Source of the DNA: an uncultured Methanobrevibacter sp. | Lineage (GTDB): Archaea > Methanobacteriota > Methanobacteria > Methanobacteriales > Methanobacteriaceae | DNA length: 64,000 nucleotides | Assembly (NCBI RefSeq): GCF_902784195.1 | Contig: NZ_CACZTX010000006.1 | Location: 186,001 to 250,000, forward strand | Reading direction: 5' to 3' | Shown here: positions 10,174 through 20,825 of the stretch, one piece after another | Numbering within the stretch: position 1 is the stretch's first letter | Layout: the number at the start of each line of letters is the position of its first letter | The notes under the pieces: generated by a model | Seen by the model: the letters and a program-made list of their open reading frames with translations, nothing else | Databases searched by the model: none | Told to the model about the DNA's origin: nothing | Position numbers and translations under genes: made by a program

Positions 10174-11109
10174 TTAGTCTACAATACCATCAGTGGTTAC
10201 TTTAAATACAGCTTCTCCTTCTGGTAAGTGAGGGCTGTCCACTAATCTAGCAATTCTCTTACCTGCTAAACCTTTTTTCAACCAGATTCTGTAAGTTGAA
10301 GCGTGTCCTAAAACGTGTCCACCAATAGCTTTTGTTGGACTTCCGAAGAATGCATCAGGTCTTGCTTGAACTTGGTTTGTAAGGAAAACCGCTACATTAT
10401 AGGTATTTGCAACTTGTTGCAATGCATGCAAGTGTTGGTTTAGTTTTTGTTGTCTTACAGCTAAAGATTCTCTTCCAACATATTCTGCTCTGAAATGAGC
10501 CATAAGAGAGTCGACAATAACCAATCTTACATTAACGCCGCTTTGGATTAATTCATTGATTTTTTCAGCCATTAAGATTTGGTGAGAAGAGTTGAATGCT
10601 CTTGCAATGTGAATCTTTCTTAACACTTCTTCATGATCAAGGCCAAATGCATCTGCAATTTGTTCAACCCTTTCAGGTCTGAAAGTGTTTTCTGTATCAA
10701 TGAATACGCATTCTCCATCTAAACCACCTTTTTCTTTAGGCAATTGGACAGTAACAGCCAATTCATGAGAAATTTGACTTTTACCTGATCCGAATTCACC
10801 AAACACTTCAGTAATAGCTTGAGTTTCGATTCCGCCACCGATTAACTCATCAACACCTTTACTTCCAGTGGTTATGCGACCAACATCACGTCTTCTTTCC
10901 ATTACATCAAATGCTGTTTCAAAATCAATTTTTTCAGCTCTACGTGCTGCTTCAATAACCTTTTCAGCTACTCCTTCACCGATTTCTGCCTTAACAGACA
11001 ATTCCTTAGCAGTTGCAGTAGCTAATCTCATCATATCAGCAAAGCCAGCTTCTCTTAATTTTTCAGCAGTTTTTTCTCCAACATTAGGTAAGTCTTCAAG
11101 TTCTACCAT
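10174..11109 (-). CDS. radA: DNA repair and recombination protein RadA
   Basis: The archaeal RecA/Rad51 strand-exchange ATPase, 311 residues. The N-terminal helix-hairpin-helix domain reads [17 protein letters not shown]. The Walker A motif GEFGSGKSQ is near residue 105 and Walker B VIVDS near 200; loop regions ([28 protein letters not shown]) are as in the family. I placed the start at 11109 (MVELEDLP), preceded by GGTTGAT. It lies 56 bases downstream of the RPA gene on the same strand, so a single-strand-binding protein and its recombinase probably form one operon. Confidence 0.97.
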   Translation of the reverse strand: MVELEDLPNVGEKTAEKLREAGFADMMRLATATAKELSVKAEIGEGVAEKVIEAARRAEKIDFETAFDVMERRRDVGRITTGSKGVDELIGGGIETQAITEVFGEFGSGKSQISHELAVTVQLPKEKGGLDGECVFIDTENTFRPERVEQIADAFGLDHEEVLRKIHIARAFNSSHQILMAEKINELIQSGVNVRLVIVDSLMAHFRAEYVGRESLAVRQQKLNQHLHALQQVANTYNVAVFLTNQVQARPDAFFGSPTKAIGGHVLGHASTYRIWLKKGLAGKRIARLVDSPHLPEGEAVFKVTTDGIVD

Positions 11110-11165
11110 AATTATCAACCCATTAAACAAATTTATTAAATTTCATCATACTATAAAATTAAGGC

Positions 11166-13631
11166 TTAAAACTCATTTTTAAAAATCTTTTTAGGTCTAA
11201 GCCTTATTTCTTCATCATAATTATTGTAATTTACATCAACAAGCAATTCTAAGGTTCTTCCTTCAAGATCCATTGCTTTGGTTTCCAAGAATCCTAAATC
11301 CCCTTCACTTTCTTCATATAATGTTACTATGTCATCATGTTTCATATCCAATAATTGTTCCACCAATTCATTGAAGAAAGTTATTTGAATCTCACCTGTA
11401 TCATCAGTGAGCTTTCCAGGAAGCATCAATAGATATTTAGGTTTATCAATATAATTTCCACAATGAGGACATTCCTCTTCATCCTCATCCTCTAAAGTAC
11501 GATTACATACAGGACATTTTGGCATTAAAATCCTTTCTATGTATGGATTAGAGAATATACCCTTTACTTTTACACTTCTATCCTCCAATTCAAGACTTGC
11601 AATGTCTTTTGAAGTGTATAATATATCTTGCAATTCATTTATATCTGGAAGACTGGTTAATTCATTATAGGAAGGTTGCAATATATTTGTTGAATTGCCT
11701 ATGGATAACTCTACACGATTGCTCATATCATTGTAGTTTATACGTGGATTTTGAATTTTGATTGCCTCATTGATATCATAAGGCAAATTGGTTTTATCAT
11801 CCCATAATGTTACAGCTATAAAACCTGAATCATCACCAATAGTCATATTTCTAACTAAACCCTTAGTTCCATCTTGCCTTTCAAATTCACGAGTGTCTTC
11901 AATTTCCAAGATCCTTGCAACGACTTTAATGTTCATGTCATCTTCATCTATATCGATAATCTTCTTGGATTCATAGATTTGTTCTTCTAACTCTTCAAAT
12001 GAAGGTAAATCAGATGATTCAGCATCAGAAAGCTCAATGACTCTAGTTGTTTTTCCAACATTGAGTTCAACCTCATACATGCCTAACCTGGTTCTGGCAT
12101 TTTCAATTTGATATGCTTTTCCTATGCCATAGGAAGCTTCTGCCTTATCATCCCAGAATGAGATTCTAACTTTTCCAGTTGAGTCCGCAATATCTCCAGA
12201 ACGGACAAAGCCAGTAGAGCCATCATCCCTTTGGAAGGAATGGGAATCATTAAGGGTAATTAATCTGCCGATGATGTCGACCTCTTCACCATCATCCTCA
12301 TGATCTTGAACTTCACTAATGGTAATTGGTCCCAATTTAATTGCAATTTCATTTAAACTTTCAGCTAAATCCTCGTTTCCTTCAGGGTTAACTCTTAATT
12401 CAGTGTTCCAATTGGTATTTACTCTGTATCCACTGGTTGCATAATCATCATATTCAATATTACCGCCCATGACTTTAAGGATATCACCTTTAGATACTTT
12501 TAATTTAGTGTCGTCTCCCCAAAGGGTAACTCTTATTGAACCGGAATCATCAGTGATTTCAATTGATTTCACGAAACCTTTGGTTCCATCCTGTCTATCG
12601 AATTGGATAGTGTCTTGGATTTTAGTTACAATACCTACTAAAGTAACATCATTGATTTCACGGGCATTTCCAATTTTAATAATGTTTTCCTCATATTCCG
12701 GAATGTCATAGTCCCCTTCAACCTTAAGGATTCTGCCGTCCCAGTGGGATAATGAGATTTCCCCATTTCTTTCCCTGGATTGCTCATTAAGGATTTTAAC
12801 AATATCCCCCTCTTTCAAATCGAGGCTGTTTATCAACTTAACATCCTTATTCCATAATGTGTAAGCAATCTTTCCGGTTTTATCCTGAACTTCAAGTGAG
12901 GTTACCTTTCCTTTCTTTCCATTGCTTTCATATGAGTGAGGAGTCGGAACCCTGATTAATCTTCCAATAATGCTTACTTTTTCATCAGGAACAATGTCTG
13001 AGATTGAAACAATGTTTTCTTCATAAACTGGGAACTCAGCGATGTTTTTTGGATAGTTTTCACTTGTCTCATCTATTGTTCTAAGCAAAGATCTAGGACG
13101 TAGAGAAAATTCCTTGCCTCCTCTGAATCCATCCTTACAATCAATGTCTGAAATTTCAACAATGTCCCCTTCACTGATATGTTTAAGATGCTTAATGTTT
13201 TCAGTCCAAAGTACAAGTCTTACTTCTCCTGTATTGTCAGCAATTTGCATATTTGCAAGCTTTCCATCCTCTCCTTTTCTGGAAGTGAACAATTTTGGAT
13301 TGGAAATAGACATTACCCTTGCAATAACGCTAAATCCTTGACGGCCAGGTTCAACTTCTGCAATTGTCTTTGGAGTGCCTACATCAAAATCAGCTACAGT
13401 TTCGCCTTTAGTTTCCTCTCCAGTGAATGGATTTACTACCATGTCGATGAAATCTTTATCACTGAAAAATGAAGCGTCTTTGTATTCTTCTTTAAATTTA
13501 TTAAATTTGTCTATGAATTCATCCTTTGATAAAGCATCCTGAACTTTTTCCCAACCATCCTTAATGTATTGGAAATCTTCTTCACTAATATCTTCAGCTA
13601 AATTCATTCCATTGAAAAATTCTTTATCCAT
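11166..13631 (-). CDS. Replication factor A (RPA), multi-OB-fold single-stranded DNA-binding protein
   Basis: It binds single-stranded DNA in replication, repair and recombination. The 821-residue protein carries the OB-fold signature (hydrophobic strand, then LW or FW) repeatedly: VRLVLWTENI, IAYTLWNKDV, IRVTLWGDDT, VRISFWDDKA, IAVTLWDDKT, and a last one (IQITFFNELV) after a zinc finger with CPVC and CPHCG near residues 702-724. That is six OB folds, more than the four usually described for single-polypeptide archaeal RPAs. It is acidic, starts with an ATG preceded by a GAGGGTTTGGT site, and is followed closely by radA. Confidence 0.93.
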   Translation of the reverse strand: MDKEFFNGMNLAEDISEEDFQYIKDGWEKVQDALSKDEFIDKFNKFKEEYKDASFFSDKDFIDMVVNPFTGEETKGETVADFDVGTPKTIAEVEPGRQGFSVIARVMSISNPKLFTSRKGEDGKLANMQIADNTGEVRLVLWTENIKHLKHISEGDIVEISDIDCKDGFRGGKEFSLRPRSLLRTIDETSENYPKNIAEFPVYEENIVSISDIVPDEKVSIIGRLIRVPTPHSYESNGKKGKVTSLEVQDKTGKIAYTLWNKDVKLINSLDLKEGDIVKILNEQSRERNGEISLSHWDGRILKVEGDYDIPEYEENIIKIGNAREINDVTLVGIVTKIQDTIQFDRQDGTKGFVKSIEITDDSGSIRVTLWGDDTKLKVSKGDILKVMGGNIEYDDYATSGYRVNTNWNTELRVNPEGNEDLAESLNEIAIKLGPITISEVQDHEDDGEEVDIIGRLITLNDSHSFQRDDGSTGFVRSGDIADSTGKVRISFWDDKAEASYGIGKAYQIENARTRLGMYEVELNVGKTTRVIELSDAESSDLPSFEELEEQIYESKKIIDIDEDDMNIKVVARILEIEDTREFERQDGTKGLVRNMTIGDDSGFIAVTLWDDKTNLPYDINEAIKIQNPRINYNDMSNRVELSIGNSTNILQPSYNELTSLPDINELQDILYTSKDIASLELEDRSVKVKGIFSNPYIERILMPKCPVCNRTLEDEDEEECPHCGNYIDKPKYLLMLPGKLTDDTGEIQITFFNELVEQLLDMKHDDIVTLYEESEGDLGFLETKAMDLEGRTLELLVDVNYNNYDEEIRLRPKKIFKNEF

Positions 13632-14520
13632 ACCAAACCCTCGTTTTCTTTTAAATTATAAATTTAGTAAAAATAACCAATAAAATAATAATCTAAACAA
13701 TTATAAATAAAAATTTGAAGTTTTTCAGTCAAATTTCATTAAAGTTTTTTGGAATTTACTTTGATCACTATTTTATCACAATTTTTTCAAGTTAAATTAT
13801 AATTTAATTTTTTCTATATATAATAATTAAGACAGAGCATTTGAAAACTAATAGTAGCATTTCAACTGAAAAAAATCAAGCGAAAAATAAAGGTCTATTA
13901 ATTCCCAAAGCCTTTTTAAAAATGTAACCATTTAAGATAATTAAGTAATGAAATAAGAATAAATAAAATTATTAAATAAATTTTTGTAAAAAAATAATTC
14001 TTAACATGCATCATTTTAAAAAATTTATTATTTTAAAAAATTTATCTATCAAATCATTAATTCATTATAATTATATATTTATAATCTATATTATTTTAAT
14101 ATTTTTAATATCCAAATTAAGATTTAAATTCTTATCACAAACAAATCAAAAAAAATTATCAAATCATGTTAAATTTTTATTGAAAATCCTAAGGATTGTA
14201 GTATAAATATTAAAACATTGGCGCTTATAAAAGTTTATTTTATCATGTCTCATAATTTAAAGCCCAAGTGATTTATTCAAATTTCAAAACTTAAATACCA
14301 TAGGTCTTATTTTTAAAAATTAAGTCTGTAATTATCAATTAATTTGCTCAATATATAAATATATGCTTTTTTTCATTATAATAATTGAAAATAGCATCAA
14401 TTTAACGATTTAAAGCAAATATATTAATTTTTTTAAAAAATAACTAAATCATTACAATTTTAAAATGAAGATAAAAAATAGAAAAGTGATTAGGTGTCAA
14501 GTTAGGGAAATAAAGAGAGA
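13632..14520. other. 889-bp AT-rich region without a convincing gene
   Basis: It separates the RPA-radA unit from the end of the polysaccharide cluster. A short open frame near 14006-14206 is lysine- and isoleucine-rich, lacks a ribosome-binding site and reads like random AT-rich DNA. The right end has U-rich tracts on the minus strand that could terminate the sugar transferase transcript. Nothing else was recognised. Confidence 0.5.
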
Positions 14521-15924
14521 TTAGTAAGCATTATCATCTCTTTTGAAAATAGTTTTTAGCATTATCTGAACATCTAAAGCCAAGCTCCAGTTTTCTACAT
14601 AGCGAATATCATATTCAATACGCTTTTCAATTGAAGTGTTTCCCCTATATCCATTGACTTGAGCAAGCCCTGTAAGTCCTGGTCTTACTTGGTGCTTAAC
14701 CATGTATTTTGGAATTGACTTTTTGAATTGCTCTACAAAATATGGCCTTTCTGGGCGAGGACCAACAACACTCATTTCCCTTTTCAATACATTGAAGAAC
14801 TGAGGCAATTCATCTATGCTCATTCTTCTAATGAAAGATCCGACTCTTGTTTTTCTTGGATCATCTTCAGTGGTCCATTGGGATTTTTCCTCATCCTCAT
14901 CCTGAACCTTCATGCTTCTAAACTTATACATCATGAATGGCTTACCGCCATACCCTATTCTTTCCTGTTTAAAGATGATTGGTCCAGGTGATTCCAATTT
15001 AATTGCAATGGCTGTTACGAGCATTATTGGAGAGGTAATGATAATTGCTACAATAGCTACAAAATAATCTTCAAGAATCTTTTTGAATTTATTGAAAGCA
15101 TCATCCAAAGGAACATATCGTATATTGATTATTGGCAAATCATCCAACATATCAACTGAAGGCCTTGCAGGCAAGTATTTATAATAATCCGGAATGATTT
15201 CCGCCTTGATTCCCTCTTCTTCACATGCATCCACTATTTCATTTAAGTGATAATAATATTGCAATGGAATAGCTATAACTACCCTATCAAATTTATGGGT
15301 CTTCAAAACATCCGGCAAATCCTTAAAGGTACCTATGAATTTGATTCCTTCATATGTTTTCCCGAGATGCTCTTTCCTTCCTAAAAATCCTCCAATTTTA
15401 TATCCCAAATAGGTTTTGGAATTGATCTTATGGGCAAATGTGAAAGCCAATTCGTTATCACCAATGATAAGCATATGCTTTAGATTACGATTGTTAACCC
15501 TCATAAACCTTAAGACCAATATTACAAGAGCCCTTTCGATAATGGTGAAAATCATACCGAACAGACTTAAGAGGAATAGCATAATCCTTGAAAAGTCAGG
15601 CTGGTCTATAACGAATAAAATAGCTACCAATATGATAAAAGCCATTATATCCGATTTGATTATATCCTCTGCACCAGAGAATATGGAGGATTTGTTCCTA
15701 AAGGGTTTGTATAATCCAAAAAAGTAGTATAGCAACAGATAAGTAGGAATAATGCATACAATAGTGAATATCAAATAATGCATAAAGGGCAAGGATCCTC
15801 CTAAAGGACCAAATAATGTGGTTTTGAATCTAACATAATAAGCTAGAACCAATGAGAATAGAATTACAAGAACATCTATTACCACAAGCAATGAATTCAA
15901 TATTCTTTGATTTTCTTTAATCAT
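14521..15924 (-). CDS. Polyprenyl-phosphate sugar-1-phosphate transferase (WbaP/WcaJ type)
   Basis: It starts assembly of a surface polysaccharide or glycan by moving a sugar-1-phosphate from a nucleotide sugar onto the lipid carrier at the membrane. Four hydrophobic helices fill residues 1-135. A nucleotide-binding-like middle domain (MLIIGDNELAF) follows, then a fifth helix near 285 and the conserved catalytic domain (LESPGPIIFKQERIGYGG, KFRSM, SIDELPQFFNVLKREMSVVGPRPE, RPGLTGLAQVNGYRG). The length of 467 is normal. It is the last gene of the rhamnose/glycosyltransferase run on this strand, which suggests it initiates the glycan those genes extend. Confidence 0.92.
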   Translation of the reverse strand: MIKENQRILNSLLVVIDVLVILFSLVLAYYVRFKTTLFGPLGGSLPFMHYLIFTIVCIIPTYLLLYYFFGLYKPFRNKSSIFSGAEDIIKSDIMAFIILVAILFVIDQPDFSRIMLFLLSLFGMIFTIIERALVILVLRFMRVNNRNLKHMLIIGDNELAFTFAHKINSKTYLGYKIGGFLGRKEHLGKTYEGIKFIGTFKDLPDVLKTHKFDRVVIAIPLQYYYHLNEIVDACEEEGIKAEIIPDYYKYLPARPSVDMLDDLPIINIRYVPLDDAFNKFKKILEDYFVAIVAIIITSPIMLVTAIAIKLESPGPIIFKQERIGYGGKPFMMYKFRSMKVQDEDEEKSQWTTEDDPRKTRVGSFIRRMSIDELPQFFNVLKREMSVVGPRPERPYFVEQFKKSIPKYMVKHQVRPGLTGLAQVNGYRGNTSIEKRIEYDIRYVENWSLALDVQIMLKTIFKRDDNAY

Positions 15925-16133
15925 TTACTATGCCCCTATTGATAAAAAATTTTAATTAAATTGTAAAAAAATATGAATTTTTATTGCATTATAAAAATTT
16001 ATTGCATTATATAAATTATCGTAATTGTTTAAATAAATTTTATAATAAAATTTTTAAATAAAATTTACCAATTATAGATTTAAAACCTATCGTTTATAAA
16101 ATTACCTAAAAATTTTTATCTTAGATATTTAAA

Positions 16134-17030
16134 TTAAGACCTAAAAGCATTCCTGATTAAATTGAAAATCAATAAAACGCCTATTCCAATATAAACGGCA
16201 ATGTTTACAAGGATATTGTACTTTTTAGTGTAATGTTTCCTATAAAAGACATACATTGCCCTATAAAATTCATAAAGGATCTTTGGATTTCTCTTCTTGG
16301 TCTTTCTATCTTCACTGCTTGCCCCTTTGTAGTGAATGATTTCAGCTTCACCAAAGTAAACGATTCTCCATCCGGCCTGCTTTATCCTGTAGCACCAATC
16401 AATGTCCTCTCCATACATGAAGAAAGTGTCATCCAAAAGGCCAATATCATTAATTGTTGTTCTTCTAACAAGCATGAATGCTCCAACTAAGCAATCGATT
16501 TCATAAACTCCGTCATCATCTAAGTCATCTAGATTATAATCGTCTTTGCCGCTATTTGTTTTAACGTTGAATAGCTTATAGAAAGCATTTGCAGGATTTG
16601 GAAAGCTTCGTTTGCAAGCCTTGTCAAGAGATCCATCTGCGAGTGAGACCTTACATCCCAATGCACCTACATCTGCATTTGTGCCTTTGGTCATATAATC
16701 CATACACTTGTCGATTGTAGCTTCCTTTATAAGTGTATCTGAATTTAAAAGAAGGATATACTCCCCTTTAGCTTGTTCAATAGCTAAATTGTTAGCCTTT
16801 GCAAAACCATCATTGTTGGAGTTGGCTATAAGCTTAATGATTCCTCTTGATATCTCATCCTTGAAGTAGTCCTCTAATTTAGCCAAACTATCATCTGTTG
16901 ACTTATTGTCTACAAGAAAGATTTCATATGTATAATGTGTTGGCTCAGCCAAGCATGAATCAATGGTCTCCTTTGTTAATTTGAATGTATTGTAATTAAC
17001 AATGATAATTGATAAATCTAAATCTCTCAT
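16134..17030 (-). CDS. Glycosyltransferase family 2 (rhamnosyltransferase-like)
   Basis: A GT-A fold enzyme of 298 residues that transfers a sugar from a nucleotide sugar. It opens with LSIIIVNYNT, carries the donor-binding LLLNSDT, and the acceptor-side stretch FFMYGEDIDWCYRIKQAGW that marks rhamnosyltransferase-like GT2 enzymes. A C-terminal hydrophobic helix (ILVNIAVYIGIGVLLIFNLI) would anchor it to the membrane. I placed the start at 17030, preceded by GGTGTAAT. It lies next to dTDP-rhamnose genes, so rhamnose is a reasonable donor, though this is inference. Confidence 0.88.
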   Translation of the reverse strand: MRDLDLSIIIVNYNTFKLTKETIDSCLAEPTHYTYEIFLVDNKSTDDSLAKLEDYFKDEISRGIIKLIANSNNDGFAKANNLAIEQAKGEYILLLNSDTLIKEATIDKCMDYMTKGTNADVGALGCKVSLADGSLDKACKRSFPNPANAFYKLFNVKTNSGKDDYNLDDLDDDGVYEIDCLVGAFMLVRRTTINDIGLLDDTFFMYGEDIDWCYRIKQAGWRIVYFGEAEIIHYKGASSEDRKTKKRNPKILYEFYRAMYVFYRKHYTKKYNILVNIAVYIGIGVLLIFNLIRNAFRS

Positions 17031-17034
17031 TTTA

Positions 17035-17106
17035 TTACACCTAAAGTAAAGCATTATTTCATAATAATTATAATGACTTTTTACACCTAAAGTAAAGCAT
17101 TATTTC
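17035..17106. repeat. 46-bp tandem duplication between two glycosyltransferase genes
   Basis: A 26-base segment containing ACACCTAAAGTAAAGCATTA occurs at 17035-17060 and again at 17081-17106, offset by 46. One copy covers the ribosome-binding region of the downstream glycosyltransferase; the other overlaps the stop codon of the upstream one. It looks like a recent local duplication of the leader. Confidence 0.75.
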
Positions 17107-18083
17107 CTTAAATAAGCAAAAGTGTTTTTGATAAGTTTCCATTCTATTTTAAAGTAATTTTTCCAGTTTTTTCTTAAAAATGGGGTTTTTGTTAATTTTT
17201 TTCTATCCCCTAAACCTTCCTTGACTCCATCCAAATAAGTGGAACCGTATCCTTTCCTTACAAAGAAAAGGTATTTGATTAAAAAACCAAGGAATAAAAA
17301 TATGAAATTGATGATCTTCTGCAATATTGGGAAGTTCTTATAAATCAGGAATACGTTGTTACGGGCTGCCAATCTGATTTTGAATTCATTGTATCTGCTT
17401 CCGCTTGTTGCGCTTCCATAGTGGTAAACAATTGAGTTTGGGCAGAAGTAATTCTTATATCCGTAAATCTGAGACCTGTAAGCAAGATCAATGTCCTCAA
17501 CATAAGCAAAAAAATTATCATCAAAAAGCCCTATTTCCTCTAGGACTGATTTTCTATACAATGCTGCACCAGCACAGGATGAAAATATTTCCCTCTTTTC
17601 GTTATATCTTTCTACAGGCTGGCCGTCTCCTATCTTTTTTGTCCATGCAAGTATAGTGTACTCATCACCAGCATCATCAATCAGCTTTCTATTGTAGTGC
17701 TGGATCATCTTTGACTGAATTGAAAATGGATTTTCTCCCAATTCAATTGACTCATCCATGGCCTTGATGATCTCTTCCAAAGCGTTCCATTCAAGTTCCA
17801 CATCATTGTTTACAGAATAGATGTATTCGCTCTTTGCCGCTTTAATACCTTGATTAACTGCAGGGGCAAAGCCTAGATTTTCATCGTTTTTGATTAAAAC
17901 TATGTCAATTGGATAGTTAGAACTTCTCATGAACTCTTCAATGAATTCTATGCTTCCATCAGTAGAATTATTGTCGATTAAAATAATCTCTTCAATGAAT
18001 CTGCTTTGAATCAATAATGTTTCAAAATAGTTATTCAAGAATTTCAATCCATTGTAATTTGGTGTGACTACTGATACTTTCAT
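17100..18083 (-). CDS. Glycosyltransferase family 2
   Basis: A GT-A enzyme of 327 residues, starting MKVSVVTPNYNG. It has the donor-site SVNNDVE, the stretch FFAYVEDIDLAYRSQIYGY typical of the rhamnosyltransferase-like group, and a hydrophobic helix near residues 250-280 for membrane attachment. It is distinct in sequence from its neighbour at 16134 but of the same class, so the two probably add successive sugars to one glycan. It lies between rfbB and the second glycosyltransferase on the same strand. Confidence 0.88.
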   Translation of the reverse strand: MKVSVVTPNYNGLKFLNNYFETLLIQSRFIEEIILIDNNSTDGSIEFIEEFMRSSNYPIDIVLIKNDENLGFAPAVNQGIKAAKSEYIYSVNNDVELEWNALEEIIKAMDESIELGENPFSIQSKMIQHYNRKLIDDAGDEYTILAWTKKIGDGQPVERYNEKREIFSSCAGAALYRKSVLEEIGLFDDNFFAYVEDIDLAYRSQIYGYKNYFCPNSIVYHYGSATSGSRYNEFKIRLAARNNVFLIYKNFPILQKIINFIFLFLGFLIKYLFFVRKGYGSTYLDGVKEGLGDRKKLTKTPFLRKNWKNYFKIEWKLIKNTFAYLRK

Positions 18084-18201
18084 AAAATCACTTTTAGAGC
18101 AAAAATTTAAACTTTAATTTTTTAGTATTTTTTATTATTTAATTTATAATAATCATGAATAATCATTTCTTAGAATTTTAATTATAATAATCATGAAAAA
18201 A

Positions 18202-19209
18202 TCATTTCTTAGAATACATCTTCTCATAATATTCCTGATACTCACCGGATTTGACCTTTTCCATCCAATCCTGATTATCAAGATACCAATTGATTGTTTC
18301 TATGATACCTGTCTCAAAAGTGTATTTAGGCTTCCAGCCTAATTCCTCTGTTATCTTAGTTGAATCAATTGCATAGCGCCTGTCATGGCCTAATCTGTCT
18401 TTAACGAATTTAATCAATGATTCGCTCTTGCCAAGCTCTTTTAAAATGAGCTTTACGATTTCAATGTTTTCCTTTTCATTATGGCCACCAATATTGTAGA
18501 CCTCTCCTAATTTCCCATTATGGAGAACAAGGTCAACAGCTGTACAATGGTCATAGACATGCAACCAATCCCTAATGTTCTTTCCATCACCATAAACAGG
18601 CAATTCCTTATCCTCTAAAGCGTTAGAAATCATTAAAGGAATAAGCTTTTCAGGGAATTGATAAGGACCATAATTGTTTGAGCATCTTGTGATGTTGATT
18701 GGCAATCCGAATGTTTCTCCATAGGCTCTAACCATTAAATCTGCACCTGCCTTTGATGCGGAATATGGGCTGTTTGCCTGAAGTGGGCTTTCTTCTGTGA
18801 AATACCCTTCTTTACCTAGGCTTCCATACACTTCATCAGTAGAAACCTGCAAAAACTTTTTAATGCCATGCTTTTTGGCAGCATCCAACAATACTTGAGT
18901 ACCAATAATATTGGTTTTGATGAATATTTGAGGATCTTCTATGCTGCGGTCTACATGGCTTTCAGCAGCAAAATGAACTATATAATCAGTATCCTTGACA
19001 ATAGAATCAACCAATTCCTCATCTTGAATGTCACCTTTAACAAAGGCATAGTTAGGATTGTCTTCAATATCCTCCAAATTTTCAAGATTTCCACAGTATG
19101 TAAGGGCATCTAAATTGACAATCTCATAATCAGGATACTTTTCAAGCATATATTTTACAAAATTGCTTCCTATAAATCCTGCTCCTCCTGTAATTAAAAC
19201 TTTAGTCAT
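18202..19209 (-). CDS. rfbB: dTDP-glucose 4,6-dehydratase
   Basis: Second step of dTDP-L-rhamnose synthesis. It is an extended short-chain dehydrogenase of 335 residues with the NAD-binding GGAGFIGSNF at the N-terminus, the active-site YSASKAGADLM (Tyr and Lys), the STDEVYG segment carrying the catalytic Asp-Glu pair, and NNYGPYQFPEKLIP. The start at 19209 gives the standard MTKVLITGG opening with a GTGAT site upstream. It is part of the rfbD-rfbA-rfbC-rfbB run. Confidence 0.96.
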   Translation of the reverse strand: MTKVLITGGAGFIGSNFVKYMLEKYPDYEIVNLDALTYCGNLENLEDIEDNPNYAFVKGDIQDEELVDSIVKDTDYIVHFAAESHVDRSIEDPQIFIKTNIIGTQVLLDAAKKHGIKKFLQVSTDEVYGSLGKEGYFTEESPLQANSPYSASKAGADLMVRAYGETFGLPINITRCSNNYGPYQFPEKLIPLMISNALEDKELPVYGDGKNIRDWLHVYDHCTAVDLVLHNGKLGEVYNIGGHNEKENIEIVKLILKELGKSESLIKFVKDRLGHDRRYAIDSTKITEELGWKPKYTFETGIIETINWYLDNQDWMEKVKSGEYQEYYEKMYSKK

Positions 19210-19273
19210 AAAAATCACTTAAAATATTAATTTTCAAAAAATTATGATTTGAATAAAAATTAAATACTAAAAA

Positions 19274-19837
19274 TTAAAAATCTGTTTCAGTTTCCTTTAA
19301 TGGTTTCCATAATTTATCCTTTTCAGATAAAAGAATGTTCTCTTTGCCAATATTCTCTAATGGCCAATCAATAGCTATATCTGGATCATTCCAAATAATT
19401 CCACCTTCATCCTCACCATTGTAGAAATCAGTGCATTTATAAACAAATTCAGCCTCATCAGATAAGACTAAAAATCCATGAGCAAAGCCTTTTGGAATGA
19501 AAAGCTGTTTCTTGTTTTCCTCAGAAAGAATTTCACCTATCCATTTTCCATATGTTTTAGATTCTTTTCTTAAATCTACTCCAACATCAAAAACTTCCCC
19601 CTTAATAACACGAACCAATTTACCTTGAGGTTGTGTATATTGAAAATGAAGTCCTCTTAAAACTCCTTTTGATGATTTTGATTGATTGTCCTGGACAAAG
19701 GTCAAGTCAATTCCTTCCTCCTTGAAATCATTCTCATTATAGGTTTCCATAAAGTATCCTCTCTCATCACCAAAAACAGTTGGCTCAACAGTGAAAACTC
19801 CTTCAATCTCACTTTTAGTAATTTTGAATTTACCCAT
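19274..19837 (-). CDS. rfbC: dTDP-4-dehydrorhamnose 3,5-epimerase
   Basis: Third step of dTDP-L-rhamnose synthesis. The cupin fold is 187 residues long. The catalytic histidine lies in GVLRGLHFQ, followed by QGKLVRVIKGEVFDVGVDLR and the active-site tyrosine region FIPKGFAHGFLVLSD. I set the start at 19837, ten bases past the rfbA stop and with a GGAGTGG site between, so the two genes are almost certainly translated from one message. Confidence 0.96.
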   Translation of the reverse strand: MGKFKITKSEIEGVFTVEPTVFGDERGYFMETYNENDFKEEGIDLTFVQDNQSKSSKGVLRGLHFQYTQPQGKLVRVIKGEVFDVGVDLRKESKTYGKWIGEILSEENKKQLFIPKGFAHGFLVLSDEAEFVYKCTDFYNGEDEGGIIWNDPDIAIDWPLENIGKENILLSEKDKLWKPLKETETDF

Positions 19838-19847
19838 TTTTCCACTC

Positions 19848-20720
19848 CTAACGCTTTCTCTCAGCCAGCTCAATTAAATATTGGCCATATTCTGTTTTCT
19901 TAAGAGGATTAGCTAGCCTCAATAAATCTTCTTTATTTATATATCCTTTCAAGTATGCTATTTCCTCTAGACAAGCAATGTACAAGCTTTGTCTTCTTTG
20001 CACTGTTTCAATGAAGTTACTTGCCTCAAGCAAGCCGTCATGAGTTCCAGTATCCAGCCAAGCCATTCCTCTACCAAGCAATTCAACCTTAAGCTTACCA
20101 CACTTAAGATACTCTTCATTGATTGAGGTTATTTCAAGCTCGCCTCTATCTGATGGCTTAACATTCTTAGCGATTTCAATAACATCATTGTCATAGAAAT
20201 AAAGTCCAGGAACAATGTAATTGGATTTAGGATGCTCAGGCTTCTCTTCAATGGACAAGACATTCCAATCCTTATCAAACTCTACAACACCGAATTCCTC
20301 AGGCCTGTTTGTATAATAACCAAAGACAACTGCTCCCTCTTCAAGGGAACATGCCCTTTCCAATATTTCTGTGAACCTATGTCCATGGAACACATTGTCT
20401 CCTAAGATAAGAGCAACATTGTCATCACCAATGAATTCCTCACCAATGATGAATGCTTCAGCCAAACCATTAGGATTTTCCTGCTCTGCATAAGAGAAAG
20501 ACATTCCCAAATCAGAACCGTCCCCCAATAATTCCTTATACATCGGCAAGTCTCTTGGAGTTGAGATGATGAGGATATCCCTAATGTTAGCTAACATTAA
20601 TACGGATATCGGATAATAGATCATCGGTTTATCATATAAAGGCAATAGCTGTTTGGAAACAGCCTTTGTAATTGGATACAATCTTGTTCCAGCGCCACCA
20701 GCCAATACGATTCCTTTCAT
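19848..20720 (-). CDS. rfbA: Glucose-1-phosphate thymidylyltransferase
   Basis: First step of dTDP-L-rhamnose synthesis: dTTP plus glucose-1-phosphate gives dTDP-glucose. The signature [16 protein letters not shown] is at the N-terminus, with the metal-binding GDNVFHG near residue 110 and [19 protein letters not shown] near 220. The 290-residue length is standard. I chose the ATG at 20720 (MKGIVLAGG), since a GAGTGAT site precedes it; an ATG four codons upstream is possible. Confidence 0.96.
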   Translation of the reverse strand: MKGIVLAGGAGTRLYPITKAVSKQLLPLYDKPMIYYPISVLMLANIRDILIISTPRDLPMYKELLGDGSDLGMSFSYAEQENPNGLAEAFIIGEEFIGDDNVALILGDNVFHGHRFTEILERACSLEEGAVVFGYYTNRPEEFGVVEFDKDWNVLSIEEKPEHPKSNYIVPGLYFYDNDVIEIAKNVKPSDRGELEITSINEEYLKCGKLKVELLGRGMAWLDTGTHDGLLEASNFIETVQRRQSLYIACLEEIAYLKGYINKEDLLRLANPLKKTEYGQYLIELAERKR

Positions 20721-20825
20721 ATAATCACTCACTTTTATAAAAATTATTCTGTAAATTATTTATAAATTATTTGTAAATTATTCTGTAAAATTTTTTGTAA
20801 AATTATAAAAATTATTTTAAAATAA

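Noticed and set aside
14006-14206. A 66-codon open frame in the RPA-sugar transferase spacer
   Set aside because: The composition is that of random AT-rich DNA (Lys, Ile, Leu, Phe), there is no ribosome-binding site, and no motif is seen.
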